From positions 83,477 through 147,476 of the forward strand of contig JAIXYK010000035.1 in the NCBI GenBank assembly GCA_027490225.1: a DNA stretch of 64,000 nucleotides, read 5' to 3'. Made by a program: the position numbers and the translations under genes. Shown here in pieces: positions 43,319 to 52,424 of the stretch. Numbering within the stretch: position 1 is the first letter of the stretch; each line of letters starts with the position of its first letter. The stretch comes from Bacteroidota bacterium (GTDB lineage Bacteria; Bacteroidota; Bacteroidia; M30B66). The notes below the pieces were generated by a model. It saw only the letters and a list, made by a program, of their open reading frames with translations. It had not been told where the DNA came from and did no database searches.

Positions 43319-45007
43319 TTATTCTGCAATTATTTTATAGGAAAAATTGATGGATGCCCCCAGAATTTGAAGCCAATAAATACCTTTTAATGAAGCATTT
43401 GAAATGATTAGTTGTTTGCTTTCAGACGAAAACTTTATCTGTTGTTCATAAACAACTTTTCCTGCCGAATTAAAGATTTTCAAATTTCCGATTTGCGGAA
43501 TGTATGCGGAATAAGTAATTCGCAGTTCTTCTGAAAATGGGTTGGGCGAAATTTTTATTTGAAAATTTTCTTTTAATGGTTCATTTATTGAAACCATATT
43601 ACTATTTCCCAGAAATTCCTTTTTGGCTATTACCAGCATTGTTGCTTTATTGATTTTCACAAAGTTACCTGTTGGGTCTAACTGAAAGGCGTTTGTGCTG
43701 TCTGGATGTTGTAACGACATAAACAAAAATCTTTTATCAGGAGAAAATGTAATTCCTGTAGGTTCTGAACCTCTTGGTGTGGAAGCAAAAATTTTTACCA
43801 AAGGACTTTCTTGCGTATGCCCATTCTTCACAACCCAAATAAGATTTTTCGAGCCATCTTGCAACACCCAAAGATTTCCTTCTTCATCAAAAGCAAGATT
43901 GTCGTTTCCAATTCCCCAAGGTTCGTTGTAAGTGCTATCCTGGGTTTGTATGTCATAATTTCGGCCGCCCACAAAAGTTTCGAATTGAGAAATGGTTGTT
44001 CCATTATCTATAAAACGGTAAATCCGGCCATGTCCTTTTGAAGCAAAGTAAATAAAACCATCTGGTCCAATTTCAACGTCTTCAATTCCGTAGAAAGGCG
44101 TTGCGCCTAAATCATAAGCATTTTGATGTGTATTGTTTCGTTCTTCTTGGGTTGAATTTCCAATTGGAATCCAAGTTCCATTGTTGTTTGTGGGGTCTCC
44201 AAATTGTAGGATAGAATCTAATTTTAAAACAAAAAGTGCCCCTTCCGATAAATCTCCAGCTGTGTTTGCTATAAATTTATAGACACAGCCCAAAGAGTCA
44301 TCTTCTCCGTAGTAAACAGTTTTGCTATCTTCAAAAGAAACGACAGCATTTTCGTGTCTCATGCGACCCATTGCCCATAATTTTTGCTGTCCTACGTTTC
44401 CATATTCCATTACTTGTCTTGTAACGGGATTTACTTCTACCAGCCAGCCCACATCTTTATAGCCATCGCTATTGGTGTCTACCAAGGTTCTAATTTCTTC
44501 GCCCATCAACACAGTTCCCCAAGGAGTTAATCCTCCGGAGCAATTTCTTTCAGTTCTCACTACACCTGAAAAGTCAACAGCTCCAGCATTTTCAATATTC
44601 CAAAGTTGTGTTGAAGTATCAAAATGCGCATTCATGATTGACATTCCGCCAAATCCATAATTTTCGTGGTTGAGCGTTATGATACCTTCCGTACTACTAC
44701 CATTTATAGGAACAAAACAAGTAAAATCAAAGTTTGATGAAAAAACGCCGCCATTGGGATAAGCGTCGCCACTTTGGGCTAATACCTGAAAGTTATGACT
44801 TGCAGAAATGATAAATGAATCTGTTTGAAATGCTGGAGCAATAGAAGAAAAACATGCTATCTCAGAACATCTTGGTGAACCTGATTTTTTAACAAGGGTG
44901 TCGCAACTGCTTTCTAAATTTAAAAAGTTAGTATGAGCCTCGTTTCCAAAAACAATATGGCTTAATAGAAATAGTAAAGTAGAAAATGCTGTTTTTTGAA
45001 TAAACAT
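43319..45007 (-). CDS. PhoX-family (DUF839) secreted phosphatase with T9SS domain
   Basis: A 562-residue exported protein of the PhoX group, calcium- and iron-dependent alkaline phosphatases that release phosphate from organic esters. The family signature 'NCSGGLTPWGTVLMGEE' is near residue 150, followed by 'RHENAVVSFEDSKTVYYGED' and 'GPDGFIYFASKGHGRIYRF'. A T9SS sorting domain forms the end ('ISPNPFSEELRI'). The ATG at 45007 is chosen over one at 45046: it starts the signal peptide, and a -7 box (CAAAGATA 45044-45051, minus strand TATCTTTG) overlaps the longer version. Phosphatase activity is inferred; many DUF839 proteins are untested. Confidence 0.85.
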   Translation of the reverse strand: MFIQKTAFSTLLFLLSHIVFGNEAHTNFLNLESSCDTLVKKSGSPRCSEIACFSSIAPAFQTDSFIISASHNFQVLAQSGDAYPNGGVFSSNFDFTCFVPINGSSTEGIITLNHENYGFGGMSIMNAHFDTSTQLWNIENAGAVDFSGVVRTERNCSGGLTPWGTVLMGEEIRTLVDTNSDGYKDVGWLVEVNPVTRQVMEYGNVGQQKLWAMGRMRHENAVVSFEDSKTVYYGEDDSLGCVYKFIANTAGDLSEGALFVLKLDSILQFGDPTNNNGTWIPIGNSTQEERNNTHQNAYDLGATPFYGIEDVEIGPDGFIYFASKGHGRIYRFIDNGTTISQFETFVGGRNYDIQTQDSTYNEPWGIGNDNLAFDEEGNLWVLQDGSKNLIWVVKNGHTQESPLVKIFASTPRGSEPTGITFSPDKRFLFMSLQHPDSTNAFQLDPTGNFVKINKATMLVIAKKEFLGNSNMVSINEPLKENFQIKISPNPFSEELRITYSAYIPQIGNLKIFNSAGKVVYEQQIKFSSESKQLIISNASLKGIYWLQILGASINFSYKIIAE

Positions 45008-45078
45008 CCGATAATATCTTGAAAATGTTGCGAGTTTATTTATCAAAGATAGGGGTGAATTAAGTTGAAGTTGTCATA

Positions 45079-47466
45079 ATGAAAAAGAAATCACTCATTA
45101 TGCAACCATTCAAAACAACATTCTCACAGTTTTTATGTGTATTAGTTTTTGTACAATTCCTGTTTTCATTGGAAAGTCAAGCACAAAATACAACACTCAA
45201 ACAGTCCATTCGTGGAAAAGTAATAGATCAAGTTACGGAACTTCCTATAATTGGCGCAACCGTCGTGATCATTGATTCATCTCCAATAATTGGAACAGTT
45301 ACAGATTTAAATGGAGAGTTCAAATTGCCTAACATTTCTATCGGTAGAACCGCTTTAAAAATATCAATTATGGGTTATGAAGAAAGGGTGATGAGCAATT
45401 TATTGGTTGATGCCGGTAAGGAGATTGTATTAACTATTAAATTAAGTGAGCGCATCAATAACATTAAAGAAGTAGAGATTTCGGCAAGTGGCAGCCAGAA
45501 TAAAAGCGAGGCTTTGAATGAAATGGCAAGTGTAAGCTCCAGACAGTTTTCTGTGGAAGAAACCAAGCGCTATGCAGGTTCATTAAATGATCCGGGAAGA
45601 ATGGCGCAATCGTTTGCTGGTGTGGCTTCTTCTAACGACCAAAGCAACGAAATTGTGGTGCGAGGAAATTCTCCAAGAGGTATGTTGTGGAGATTAGAAG
45701 GGGTGGAAATAGCTGCCCCAAGTCATTTTGCAAACCAAGGTGCTGCAGGCGGAGCAATTTCTATGTTAAGTGTGAATATGATGGCCAATTCTGATTTTTA
45801 TACTGGAGCATTTCCCGCTGATTATGGCAATGCTGCTTCAGGAGTTTTCGACATCAATCTAAGAAAAGGAAATAATGAGAAACGCGAATATGCTTTTCAA
45901 GTTGGAGTTTTAGGAACAGATATAGCTTTGGAAGGGCCGTTTAAGAAGGGCTACAAAGGTTCCTATCTTATTAATTATAGATACTCCTCATTGGCCTTAA
46001 TACAAAGAGCCGGAATTGAAATTGTGGGCGATGCTGTTCCTAAGTTTCAAGACCTTTCATTAAATATTCATTTACCAACCAATAAGTTAGGAACCTTTTC
46101 TCTTTTTGGATTAGGTGGTTTAAGTGAAATAGATGAAAGTTATTTGGGAAAAAATAACATTTACAAAAGCAGGTTTACTACCAATCTTGGTGTGGCTGGC
46201 TTATCTCATAAGTTAATTTTAAATAAATCTTCTTGGCTTAAAACAATTGCCACCTACAACGTAAATGGAAGCAATTACAAAGAACAACTTTTTGACACAT
46301 CTGAAATTTTTAAAAGAACAACTTTTGTAGAAGAATACAACAATATCGCATTAAGGTTTGCTAGTACTTTGCACCATAAAATTTCTGCAAAAAACAGCTT
46401 TAAAGCAGGTGTTATTTTGAGCAAATTAAATTTCAATTTGCTGGCAGAGAGCTATAATGAAAATTCTAGTAAGTTAGAACCAGAACTAAAAAGTAAAGGA
46501 GGTTCTGCGTTAATTCAAAGTTTTATTAGCTGGCAATATCGCCCGAACAATTTATTAACCTTGAATGGTGGAGTGCATTACAGTCAATTTTTATTGAATA
46601 ATAGCATTGCTGTAGAACCAAGATTGGGCGCAAGATATAAGCTAAGCGCAAACAAAACGCTTACAGCAGGTTTAGGAGTTCATTCTCGTTTAGAAGATAT
46701 GGGAATTTATTTCGCCAATACAAATAAACCAGGAGATCTATTAGAACAAGCCAACAAATCTTTGGGTTTTAGTAAAGCAAGACACGCTGTTCTTGGTTAT
46801 GAGCAATTGCTTACCGAGCATCTATTTATGAAAGCTGAGGTGTATTACCAGCAATTGTACAATGTACCTGTTTCGAGAGACACATTAGATGGATTAACTA
46901 TGATAAATTTGACCCAAGGTTACACTACCGTTGCTGCCACCAACAAAGGAACGGGTGAGAATTACGGAGTGGAATTGACCTTAGAAAAATATTTTTCAAA
47001 GCGATATTTTTTCTTGTTCACATCCTCGCTATACCAATCAACAGCAAAAGGATCTGACGGAATTAGTCGGAATACTTTGTTCAATGGAAATTACAATAGT
47101 CAGTTAAGTATCGGAAAAGAATTTGTGATGGGGCGCAATCGATTAAGTACTAGTTTACGAGGAATTTTAGCAGGAGGAAGAAGGTATACTGCAGTGTTAT
47201 TAGACGAGTCCATTGCTTCAGAAAGGACGGTTTATGACAACAATAATTTGAATGCTCTTCAAATGGAGCCTTATGTAAGGTTCGATTTTCAGATAAACTA
47301 CACCATCAACAAAAAGAAAACAACGCGTGTTTGGAAAATTGACATTCAAAATGTATTGAATCGCGCCAATCCTGCCGGTTTGTATTTTAATTCTGATTTG
47401 AAAAAAGTAGAAACAGCTACACAGTTAGGCATTTTACCTACACTTAGTTATAGGATTGAATTTTAA
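45079..47466 (+). CDS. TonB-dependent outer-membrane receptor
   Basis: A 795-residue TonB-dependent receptor: signal peptide (cleavage near SQAQ, about residue 36), carboxypeptidase-like domain (about 42-125; 'IRGKVIDQVTELPIIGATV'), plug ('NEIVVRGNSPRGMLWRLEG', about 188-206) and a barrel ending in 'LSYRIEF'. The plug lacks the SusC signature and no SusD partner follows, so it is a stand-alone receptor for a small ligand (metal complex, vitamin or phosphate ester). It is divergent from the PhoX gene (71 bases between starts), suggesting joint control. Followed by the terminator at 47468-47503. Confidence 0.92.
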   Translation: MKKKSLIMQPFKTTFSQFLCVLVFVQFLFSLESQAQNTTLKQSIRGKVIDQVTELPIIGATVVIIDSSPIIGTVTDLNGEFKLPNISIGRTALKISIMGYEERVMSNLLVDAGKEIVLTIKLSERINNIKEVEISASGSQNKSEALNEMASVSSRQFSVEETKRYAGSLNDPGRMAQSFAGVASSNDQSNEIVVRGNSPRGMLWRLEGVEIAAPSHFANQGAAGGAISMLSVNMMANSDFYTGAFPADYGNAASGVFDINLRKGNNEKREYAFQVGVLGTDIALEGPFKKGYKGSYLINYRYSSLALIQRAGIEIVGDAVPKFQDLSLNIHLPTNKLGTFSLFGLGGLSEIDESYLGKNNIYKSRFTTNLGVAGLSHKLILNKSSWLKTIATYNVNGSNYKEQLFDTSEIFKRTTFVEEYNNIALRFASTLHHKISAKNSFKAGVILSKLNFNLLAESYNENSSKLEPELKSKGGSALIQSFISWQYRPNNLLTLNGGVHYSQFLLNNSIAVEPRLGARYKLSANKTLTAGLGVHSRLEDMGIYFANTNKPGDLLEQANKSLGFSKARHAVLGYEQLLTEHLFMKAEVYYQQLYNVPVSRDTLDGLTMINLTQGYTTVAATNKGTGENYGVELTLEKYFSKRYFFLFTSSLYQSTAKGSDGISRNTLFNGNYNSQLSIGKEFVMGRNRLSTSLRGILAGGRRYTAVLLDESIASERTVYDNNNLNALQMEPYVRFDFQINYTINKKKTTRVWKIDIQNVLNRANPAGLYFNSDLKKVETATQLGILPTLSYRIEF

Positions 47467-47467
47467 T

Positions 47468-47503
47468 AAAAAAGCGGCTAGTTATTTCTAATTAGCCGCT
47501 TTT
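47468..47503. terminator. Hairpin terminator
   Basis: Arms AAAAAAGCGGCTA (47468-47480) and TAGCCGCTTTT (47493-47503) with a 12-base loop, between convergent genes. The stem is nearly the same as at 20209-20243. Confidence 0.85.
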
Positions 47504-47521
47504 AAAAAAATTAAAAAACAT

Positions 47522-48979
47522 TTACCAAGACACCTTCATAGAATAATATTCATAGTTTTCAAATCCAACAAAAAAGGCAGAATTACCATCTAAAGGCATT
47601 CCTGTTCCAGGTAAAACCGCAAAGTAAGAATATGGTTTTTCCTTATTCACAATGCGAACAGGTGCTTCGTACAAGCCATCATTTGTTACTGTTACAACAA
47701 CAGATGTTTTCTTGTATGTTTCTGATGTTTGCACATATTTACTTAAATCATCATTAAAAAACAAAACCAATTTACCTCCAGAAATGCTTGGGTAAAATGT
47801 GTTAGCCAAGTCAACATCAGTTGATTGATTTGATTTATTTGCGACGATAGAAAATTTCTTTTCGCCCGTTTCAGTGAAACCCATAATCATAATATCTCCT
47901 CTTAAATAAGTGTAAGTGTATTCAAATTGAGCAGCTGAACCTGGAGGACCTTTAGGAGCGCCTTTGGTTTCTTTATATTTTTCGCCTGTTAAGAAGAAAG
48001 TATCACCATTCTGTAAAATCGATTTTACTTCCGCATTTTCCATTGGAGCATCGAAAGCAGAAAGCACTATGCTTCCAAATTCTCCATTGTTTGCTTGCAT
48101 AAACCAAGCTCCATTGCTTTTCTTTTCGCCTGTAAACACTTTTTTATCATCACTATAAAATCCTGCAATTACAAACTTTCCCTCGGCAGTGAAAATATCT
48201 GCAGAACCACGAAATTTATGAGGCGCTTCTAATGTTAGTAATTGGCTCTTTGGTGTTCCACTATTTGCGGGGAAATACGTAACTCTTGTTTTTTCATTTT
48301 GACTATTTTCAAGTACCCAAGTTGTTAAGTAAACTTCACCTTTGTTGTTTACAGAAACTCGGTGTGAGTAATAATTATCTTCGTCTGAAACTCTGATACT
48401 GGATTGTGAAATTTGTTTCCAGTTCTCATCATAAACAGTTGCTATGTATTTATCTCCAGAATCTTTCACCGAAGGTAAAGTTTCGATGATTGCTACTTTT
48501 TTGCCATCAGGAGAGCTGCCCGAATTAAGATAGCCTGTTTTTAAAGCCTTTTCGTAATTGTAATTCGCGCCAACTCCAATTTTTTCGGCGTCTAGTTTTC
48601 CTGCTTTGTTGATTTTTGAAACATAAGCACGAACTTGTTTAATATTTTTATCTGTCTCAGAATGAAGGAAATACATCCCACTGCTGGTTGGTACAAATCC
48701 TTCACCATTGTAAATAATTTTAGGTTGCATATTGGTTTGCACATCAATCTTTTCTTCGCTAAAGCCCATAAAGTTTTTTTCGAATGCATAGGCAAAATAT
48801 TGCCATCCAAGATTCAAACTTTTTATGGTTAAATAATTTACTTCGGGCGAAGAATATGTTTGTAAAATATTGTTCCTACCTGGTTTGAAGTCTATTTTCT
48901 CTCCAGTAGAAAGGGTTGGTTGTGCCCAAGTAGAAATCGTTACTAAGGAAACAAAAACAGCGGTGATTAATTTTTTCAT
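47522..48979 (-). CDS. Secreted protein, unknown function (beta-propeller-like)
   Basis: A 485-residue exported protein, signal peptide cleaved near STWAQ (about residue 20). It contains several blade-like segments such as 'GYLNSGSSPDGKKVAIIETL' and 'SVNNKGEVYLTTWVLENSQN', suggesting a beta-propeller of the kind in many Bacteroidota envelope proteins. There is no sorting domain and no lipobox. I do not recognise a named family. It is 20 bases downstream of another exported protein of unknown function, so the two are probably co-expressed and may work together. Confidence 0.6.
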   Translation of the reverse strand: MKKLITAVFVSLVTISTWAQPTLSTGEKIDFKPGRNNILQTYSSPEVNYLTIKSLNLGWQYFAYAFEKNFMGFSEEKIDVQTNMQPKIIYNGEGFVPTSSGMYFLHSETDKNIKQVRAYVSKINKAGKLDAEKIGVGANYNYEKALKTGYLNSGSSPDGKKVAIIETLPSVKDSGDKYIATVYDENWKQISQSSIRVSDEDNYYSHRVSVNNKGEVYLTTWVLENSQNEKTRVTYFPANSGTPKSQLLTLEAPHKFRGSADIFTAEGKFVIAGFYSDDKKVFTGEKKSNGAWFMQANNGEFGSIVLSAFDAPMENAEVKSILQNGDTFFLTGEKYKETKGAPKGPPGSAAQFEYTYTYLRGDIMIMGFTETGEKKFSIVANKSNQSTDVDLANTFYPSISGGKLVLFFNDDLSKYVQTSETYKKTSVVVTVTNDGLYEAPVRIVNKEKPYSYFAVLPGTGMPLDGNSAFFVGFENYEYYSMKVSW

Positions 48980-48999
48980 TTTTATTAGTTGTTTGATGG

Positions 49000-50256
49000 T
49001 TATTTAGGAATTGCGGCAAGTCTTTTCTTTAAATCGGCAAGTAACATGTCGTAACTTTCTTTGCGCTTACGTTCGGTTTTTCCGAGGTCTTCTTTATTTA
49101 GTTGTTGAATGAGTGCATTTAGTTTTTCAGCATCTCTTGTTAAGTAATACCCTTCCAAGAGATTTATCATAAGCGCCAAAGCAACATCATCATTTATTCT
49201 TGCCTTTTTATCTCCAGGTTTTCTTTCACTTAATGCTTTTTCCCAAATTCCAATTGGAGATTTAAGGCTTTCGAGCGCTTCTTTTTCATTATTTCCTAAT
49301 TGCGCAACATGTGATGAAAATTCGTTGAAAGCTAATTTCAAATCGGCATATTCAGGATCATCGCTTTTCACATAATTAATCTCTACTTCTCTTTTAATAC
49401 TCGCAAATCCGAATTGATCATTCACCAAACTATCTATATACGTTAGGTTTTTTTGTAGAATTTTTTGTTCTACATCTTTTACCAATAAATCGCGGTTATA
49501 AGAAGGCATTTTGTCGGATGATCCTCCTTTAACTACTGTATATGAATTTAGTTTTTGAGGAGTATTGCTTAAAAGCACCGTTCCGTCGGGAGCCTCTACC
49601 TTTACAGACATTGGATGACGGTAGCTGTATTCTAGCGCATACATTGTTCTGTTTTGCGTTTGGCCATTTTGCAAAACATTTACAACCTGGCTGGTTACAC
49701 GCGGTTCTGTAAAATCGAAACCGTAAAGTGTTACCGAAATCTTTACTGCATTTTCAGCATTGTTTTCAAAACCCTCTAGTTTAATGTAAGTGTCGGCCAA
49801 AACCTTGTAATCATAGGTTGTTTGGTATTTTGGCAAGGCCGGTTCGCTATAGTAAGGTTTAGGCAATTCGTATAAAACAGGCTTTTTCGGGGCGCTTCCG
49901 GTAATCATTCTTTCAGCGAGTTTATCTGTTCCGTCTAATTTCTTATACTCAGCCATGTCTTTATCAAAACGGTCTTGTACTTCTTTTTGTCTTGCTGGAT
50001 ATGTGCGTTCTTCTTCAGCAACTCTTGCTCTTTCAGCAGCTTGGCGTGCTTCAAAGTCTTTTCTTAATTCCTCGTTTTTTGCTTCATAAGCAGCAATTAC
50101 AAAAGACTGGTAATTTTTAATTGTTGCTGATAATGGCTTTGATGGCAATTGATGAAATGTGAATTTAATTTCTTCATCTTTAATTTTTTGGGCTGAAACG
50201 GAAGTACTAATTGAAATAAATAGTAATCCAAAGATAAAAAGTGGATGGTTTTTCAT
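49000..50256 (-). CDS. Secreted protein, unknown function (coiled-coil segment)
   Basis: A 418-residue exported protein with signal peptide (cleavage near VSAQ, about residue 23). Residues about 55-105 are highly charged and helical ('EAKNEELRKDFEARQAAERA'). A beta-rich middle (about 135-250) contains 'KLEGFENNAENAVKISVTLYGFDF', and the C-terminus is helical with TPR-like spacing. It is paired with the gene 20 bases downstream. A -7 box (CAAAAGTA 50273-50280, minus strand TACTTTTG) lies just upstream. No named family recognised. Confidence 0.6.
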   Translation of the reverse strand: MKNHPLFIFGLLFISISTSVSAQKIKDEEIKFTFHQLPSKPLSATIKNYQSFVIAAYEAKNEELRKDFEARQAAERARVAEEERTYPARQKEVQDRFDKDMAEYKKLDGTDKLAERMITGSAPKKPVLYELPKPYYSEPALPKYQTTYDYKVLADTYIKLEGFENNAENAVKISVTLYGFDFTEPRVTSQVVNVLQNGQTQNRTMYALEYSYRHPMSVKVEAPDGTVLLSNTPQKLNSYTVVKGGSSDKMPSYNRDLLVKDVEQKILQKNLTYIDSLVNDQFGFASIKREVEINYVKSDDPEYADLKLAFNEFSSHVAQLGNNEKEALESLKSPIGIWEKALSERKPGDKKARINDDVALALMINLLEGYYLTRDAEKLNALIQQLNKEDLGKTERKRKESYDMLLADLKKRLAAIPK

Positions 50257-50392
50257 AATATAGTTGTGGGCGCAAAAGTAATATGTTTTTAGGCTGAACT
50301 ACTATTCCTATTTTTTTTAAAGTTCAAAAGAGTAAAAATTTTTCTACAAACAAATTTAAACATCAATATCTTCGTACGCTTAAAACACTCAC

Positions 50393-51607
50393 ATGTACGG
50401 AAAATATCAGCAGTTTCTTCAAGAAGAATTACAAGCAATAGAACAAGCAGGGCTTTATAAACGCGAAAGAGTTATAATTACTCCACAAGGAGCAGATATA
50501 AAGGTAAATACGGGACAAGAAGTCATAAATTTCTGCGCGAATAATTACTTAGGATTATCTTCTCATCCAGATGTTGTGGCAGCTGGGCATAAAACACTCG
50601 ATTCTCATGGTTTCGGTATGAGCAGTGTGCGTTTTATATGCGGAACGCAAGACATTCACAAAACATTAGAACAAAAGCTTTCCGAGTTTCTTGGAACAGA
50701 AGATACCATCTTGTATGCCGCTGCTTTTGATGCGAATGGGGGTGTTTTTGAACCCTTGTTTGGCGCAGAGGATGCAATTATCTCAGATTCATTAAATCAT
50801 GCATCTATTATTGATGGGGTCCGTTTGTGTAAGGCTGTAAGATATCGTTACAACAATAACGACATGGCCGATTTAGAAGCAAAACTTATTGAAGCCCAGG
50901 CTCAGCGTTTCCGCATTATCGTTACTGATGGTGTATTTTCTATGGATGGATATATTGCTCAGTTGGACAAAATTGTTCCATTGGCAGAAAAATACAATGC
51001 TCTAATCATGGTAGACGATTGCCACAGTTCTGGATTTTTAGGCAAAACAGGAAGAGGAACAGCTGAACATTGCGGTGTTTTTGGAAAGATAGATATTATT
51101 ACAGGAACACTTGGTAAAGCTTTAGGCGGAGCAATGGGTGGATTTACTTCTGGTAAAAAAGAAATTATTGATTTATTAAGACAACGTTCTCGCCCGTATT
51201 TGTTTTCAAATTCATTAGCACCATCTATTGTTGGGGCAAGTATTGCAGTTTTAGATTTATTAAGTTCGAACACGCATTTAAGAGATAAATTAATGGATAA
51301 CACGCTTTACTTCAGAAGTAAAATGAAGGAAGCTGGTTTCGATATAAAAGAAGGTGTTCATCCTATATGTCCAATAATGTTATATGATGCCAAGTTAAGT
51401 CAGGTTTTTGCAGAAAAGTTGTTGGCTGAAGGTATTTATGTAATTGGTTTTTATTATCCAGTAGTACCGAAAGACCAAGCCCGAATTAGAGTACAGATTT
51501 CAGCTGGACATGAAAAGCATCATTTAGACAAAGCCATTGCTGCATTCATAAAGGTTGGCAAAGAACTCAATGTAATTACTAACACATCAATAAATTCCAC
51601 TATCTGA
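50393..51607 (+). CDS. kbl: Glycine C-acetyltransferase (2-amino-3-ketobutyrate CoA ligase)
   Basis: PLP enzyme cleaving 2-amino-3-ketobutyrate to glycine and acetyl-CoA in threonine breakdown. The 404 residues show the alpha-oxoamine-synthase fold: '[17 protein letters not shown]' near the N-terminus, '[14 protein letters not shown]' (about 132-145), D208 and H211 in [11 protein letters not shown] lysine K242 in [13 protein letters not shown]. 8-amino-7-oxononanoate synthase is the nearest alternative, but the '[13 protein letters not shown]' and '[11 protein letters not shown]' segments favour Kbl. The partner threonine dehydrogenase is not in the window. Confidence 0.93.
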   Translation: MYGKYQQFLQEELQAIEQAGLYKRERVIITPQGADIKVNTGQEVINFCANNYLGLSSHPDVVAAGHKTLDSHGFGMSSVRFICGTQDIHKTLEQKLSEFLGTEDTILYAAAFDANGGVFEPLFGAEDAIISDSLNHASIIDGVRLCKAVRYRYNNNDMADLEAKLIEAQAQRFRIIVTDGVFSMDGYIAQLDKIVPLAEKYNALIMVDDCHSSGFLGKTGRGTAEHCGVFGKIDIITGTLGKALGGAMGGFTSGKKEIIDLLRQRSRPYLFSNSLAPSIVGASIAVLDLLSSNTHLRDKLMDNTLYFRSKMKEAGFDIKEGVHPICPIMLYDAKLSQVFAEKLLAEGIYVIGFYYPVVPKDQARIRVQISAGHEKHHLDKAIAAFIKVGKELNVITNTSINSTI

Positions 51608-51609
51608 TT

Positions 51610-52353
51610 ATGAAAAAAAATTTAATCGCAATCGGCCTTTTCTTGGGTTGTGTAATTTCCACTCAAGCGCAAGAAACAGCTCCAGAACCAACAACGAAGT
51701 TTAAAAAGTTTTATTCAGCATCTGCCTCCGAAGTAATTTTTTCTGGGGCTGATTTTGGAAAAGTTTCTATAACAGCAATCGACCCTAATGGACTTCCAGT
51801 TGCTTCAGTATCGGCCACTCCAGAGATAATTCCAAGATTTTCAGCTTTCTTACATTTAGCTAATCAGCTGCATTTTAATGTTAGTAACACTTTCGGATTC
51901 TACACAGGGTTTGGATTACGCAATATTGGTATGATAAATAAGTTTAATGATTCACTCCGCATTAAACAACGATTCTATAGCTTTGGAATTCCAGTTGCTT
52001 TTAAAATAGGCAACATGGGCAAAAAAATTTATTTCTCAGCAGGAGCAGAAGCAGAATTCTTTTTTCATTATAAGCAAAAAACGTATGCAGGAAATGAAGG
52101 AAGAAGAGGAGACAAGGCACAGAAATTTAATGAGTGGTTTTCAAAGCGCAATAACATCTTTATGCCTTCTGTTTTTGTGGAGTTTAACTTCGGAAAAGGT
52201 AATTATTTAAGATTGAAATACTACCTCACGGATGTTTTAATTAATGGTAAACAAAACTTCGCCGTGAATGGAGTAACATCTAATTTTACAGTAGAAAGAA
52301 GCCAGTTGTTTTCTTTGTCTTTAGGAAAAGTAGTAGGGAAGAAAAGGAAATAG
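51610..52353 (+). CDS. Outer-membrane beta-barrel-type protein, unknown function
   Basis: A 247-residue exported protein with signal peptide (cleavage near STQAQ, about residue 21). The body has alternating hydrophobic/polar strands: 'FSAFLHLANQLHFNVSNTFG', 'FYTGFGLRNIGM', 'KIYFSAGAEAEFFFHYKQK', 'MPSVFVEFNFGKGNYLRLKY'. This suits an 8-stranded PorT-like barrel. It is two bases after kbl and probably co-transcribed, although the functions seem unrelated. Followed by the terminator at 52366-52410. Confidence 0.65.
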   Translation: MKKNLIAIGLFLGCVISTQAQETAPEPTTKFKKFYSASASEVIFSGADFGKVSITAIDPNGLPVASVSATPEIIPRFSAFLHLANQLHFNVSNTFGFYTGFGLRNIGMINKFNDSLRIKQRFYSFGIPVAFKIGNMGKKIYFSAGAEAEFFFHYKQKTYAGNEGRRGDKAQKFNEWFSKRNNIFMPSVFVEFNFGKGNYLRLKYYLTDVLINGKQNFAVNGVTSNFTVERSQLFSLSLGKVVGKKRK

Positions 52354-52365
52354 GATTTATTCAAA

Positions 52366-52410
52366 CAAAAAAAGGCAGCTGTTTCACATTTGAAGCAGCT
52401 GCCTTTTTTG
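52366..52410. terminator. Hairpin terminator
   Basis: Arms of 15-16 bases (52366-52381, containing AAAAAAAGGCAGCTG, and 52396-52410) with a 14-base loop and flanking A and T runs, between convergent genes. Confidence 0.88.
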
Positions 52411-52424
52411 TTAAAATCTTATAA

